Shown here in pieces: positions 62,429 to 64,000 of a DNA stretch of 64,000 nt (position 1 is the stretch's first letter; every line of letters begins with the position of its first letter). Under the pieces are notes generated by a model, which was given only the letters and a program-made list of their open reading frames with translations, made no database searches and was not told the DNA's origin. Source of the stretch: Mesorhizobium kowhaii (GTDB lineage: Bacteria > Pseudomonadota > Alphaproteobacteria > Rhizobiales > Rhizobiaceae); the NCBI RefSeq assembly GCF_003253745.1, contig NZ_MZXV01000085.1, positions 1 through 64,000 of the forward strand, written 5' to 3'. A program made the position numbers and the translations under genes.

Positions 62429-64000
62429 ATGGCAGCTGGTTGCGAACGTATGGTGCATCCGTCCATCCTTGGGCGGAACGACCGCGAGCGCCAGCGCCGC
62501 TTCATCGGCGTCATGCTGGCGGCTCCTTTCTTTGCCGCCGGTGCCGCGGTCACGCTGGTCACGTCGGGCATGGGCGCCGCCGTCACCGTGGCCGCCATCT
62601 TCGCGGCCTTTGGCCTGTGCTGGTTCGTCGCCTTGCTGGTGGCGGCGACCGGCAAGATGGCCATGGCTGCTCGGGTCGCCCTGGCGATGGCGGGTATTGC
62701 GCTCGGCAGTCTCATCGCCGCCGCCGGTGGGCTGAGCTCTCCTGTCGCCATGCTCGTTGTGGCGCTGCCGTTCGAAGCCTGGTGGATCGGCGCCTCGCGG
62801 CGTGCGGCACTGTGGGGAGCCGTGTCGGCCGCTGTCGCCATCCTGGCTCAGCCTCTGGCCGGAATTCTGTTCCCGTTCGCCGGAGCGCAGATTGCGGCAT
62901 GGCACTGGCTGGTGCCGTTGGCCTGGGCGCTCACGCTGATCCCACGCGCGTCGGCGTTTCAAAACACGACCGGTGCGGCCGATGTCGCCGACACGGCCGA
63001 CCGTCTTGAAGACATCATCGATGCGGTGGTCTTGCGCGTCGCCCGCCATGGCGAGGTTCTGGACGCTTCGGCAAAGGCGCGCACGCTTTTGAAGCTGCCG
63101 CCCGAACTGCTGTCCGGAAACGGCTTCTTCGATCGCGTCCATCTGTCGGATCGTGTCTCCTATCTCAGCGCACTGGCCGACATGCGCGATGGCGCGCTGT
63201 CGCGCCGGCTCGAATTGCGCATCCGGCTGCCCCAGAACGGCAACGGCCAGTCAGCCGACAATTATCGGCCGTTCTCGCTCGATCTGGTGCGAGGTGAAGA
63301 ACAGGGCGACGTCTTCACGCTTGTCCTGCGCGAGAATGACGACATTGCCCGGCTGCGCGAAAATCTCGCGGCGGCCAATGAGGCGGCCGCATCCGCCGAG
63401 GTGGCCAAGGGGCGCTTCCTGGCGGTGGTCAGCCATGAACTGCGCACGCCGTTGAATGCCATCATCGGCTTCTCGGACATGCTGCTGCACGAGATGTTCG
63501 GCGCTTTCAAGGATCCGCGCCAGAAGGAGTACGTCGGCCTGGTGAGGGATTCGGGCCAGCATCTGCTGGCCGTCGTGACCTCGATACTCGACGTGTCCCG
63601 GATCGAGTCGGGCGTCTATGCGACCGAACCGGAGCCGTTCCGGTTCGTGGAAGCGGTCGACATGTGCCAGTCCATGCTGCGGCTGCAGGCGCAGGCGAAG
63701 AACATCGATCTGCAGACGCAGATCGCGCCGGACGCCGGCGACATCAATGCCGATCGGCGTGCCGTGCAGCAGATGCTCATAAACCTGGTCTCCAATGCGA
63801 TCAAGTTCACCCCCGATGGCGGCGATGTGGTCGTCGGCGCCAAGCGGATCGGTTCGCGTCTGCATTTCTGGGTCAGGGACACCGGCATCGGCATCGCCGA
63901 GGAGGATTTTGCCAATCTCGGCAAGCCCTTCATGCAGATCCAGAACGACTATACGCGCCGGTTCGAGGGGACTGGCCTCGGCCTTTCGCTGGTCAAGGGC
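62429..64000 (+). CDS. PAS/membrane sensor histidine kinase (truncated by window edge)
   Basis: At least 524 codons, continuing past 64000. An N-terminal membrane region of ~6 hydrophobic helices (about residues 17-170) is followed by a PAS-like domain (~195-310: VVLRVARHGEVLDASAKARTLL) and the kinase core. The H-box is VVSHELRTPLNAIIGFSDMLLHEMFG, the N-box LINLVSNAIKF, G1 DTGIGI, F, and G2 GTGLGLSLVKG. The H-box continuation and DivK-pathway style resemble CbrA/PleC/PdhS kinases of rhizobia; CbrA controls exopolysaccharide and motility. ATG 62429 was chosen, ATG 62450 is an alternative. Confidence 0.85.
   Translation, partial: MAAGCERMVHPSILGRNDRERQRRFIGVMLAAPFFAAGAAVTLVTSGMGAAVTVAAIFAAFGLCWFVALLVAATGKMAMAARVALAMAGIALGSLIAAAGGLSSPVAMLVVALPFEAWWIGASRRAALWGAVSAAVAILAQPLAGILFPFAGAQIAAWHWLVPLAWALTLIPRASAFQNTTGAADVADTADRLEDIIDAVVLRVARHGEVLDASAKARTLLKLPPELLSGNGFFDRVHLSDRVSYLSALADMRDGALSRRLELRIRLPQNGNGQSADNYRPFSLDLVRGEEQGDVFTLVLRENDDIARLRENLAAANEAAASAEVAKGRFLAVVSHELRTPLNAIIGFSDMLLHEMFGAFKDPRQKEYVGLVRDSGQHLLAVVTSILDVSRIESGVYATEPEPFRFVEAVDMCQSMLRLQAQAKNIDLQTQIAPDAGDINADRRAVQQMLINLVSNAIKFTPDGGDVVVGAKRIGSRLHFWVRDTGIGIAEEDFANLGKPFMQIQNDYTRRFEGTGLGLSLVKG

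Overview
The window looks like a chromosomal segment of a Mesorhizobium-type alphaproteobacterium (Rhizobiales). This rests on high GC with GTG/TTG starts, a Ros/MucR regulator, a betI-betC-betA-betB choline-sulfate operon with a serine/threonine dehydratase inside it, a rhizobial-type asparaginase, a TIGR03808-like TAT protein, and rhizobial-style intergenic palindromes. Species identity is inferred from content only.

The first ~24.9 kb is a mosaic accessory region with many signs of decay and transfer: a full-length nuoD copy broken by one extra base, a 3' fragment of groEL, a second stray nuoD 3' end, two tRNA 3'-end fragments (about 4.2 and 24.3 kb), two AlpA/excisionase-like genes (one with an internal stop), a frameshifted gene with a cell-envelope/nuclease-associated C-terminal domain, and IS110 and other repeat remnants. 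Functional cargo includes an NAD-dependent formate dehydrogenase, VOC, GNAT and sulfotransferase genes, and a LysR-controlled redox cluster (two tandem SDR genes, an F420-reductase-like NADP protein, an NTF2-like protein and a methyltransferase). It also carries a type I secretion cassette (VCBS/RTX adhesin, ABC exporter, HlyD adaptor; 17.6-23.1 kb). The cassette is bracketed by ~80-bp inverted repeats.

From the tRNA-Pro gene (25.0 kb) onward the gene order is compact and core-like. In order it holds: mannose/GDP-mannose genes (phosphohexomutase; mannose-1-phosphate guanylyltransferase fused to an AGE-type isomerase) that share an upstream sequence block; an NmrA/LysR divergent pair; the bet operon with overlapping start/stop codons; a thiolase-like gene plus asparaginase; a TAT-exported beta-helix protein; and a GreA/GreB-type factor. 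These are followed by a Doc/AbrB toxin-antitoxin pair with a strong palindromic operator, the two methylmalonyl-CoA mutase subunits, a HerA-like ATPase preceded by a 19-bp tandem repeat, an IS30 remnant, a class III cyclase-TPR protein, an L,D-transpeptidase, a haloacid dehalogenase, a branched-chain aminotransferase and an Fe/Mn superoxide dismutase. Next come two cytochromes c, a SET-domain protein, LysE and oligopeptidase B, MucR, SufE, a DUF5330-like protein and a sensor histidine kinase that runs off the right edge.

Working together, the bet operon turns choline-O-sulfate into glycine betaine for osmoprotection or carbon use. The mannose genes feed GDP-mannose to surface polysaccharide, which fits a neighbourhood with MucR and a CbrA-like kinase. 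The type I cassette would export the VCBS protein with an outer-membrane TolC partner encoded elsewhere.
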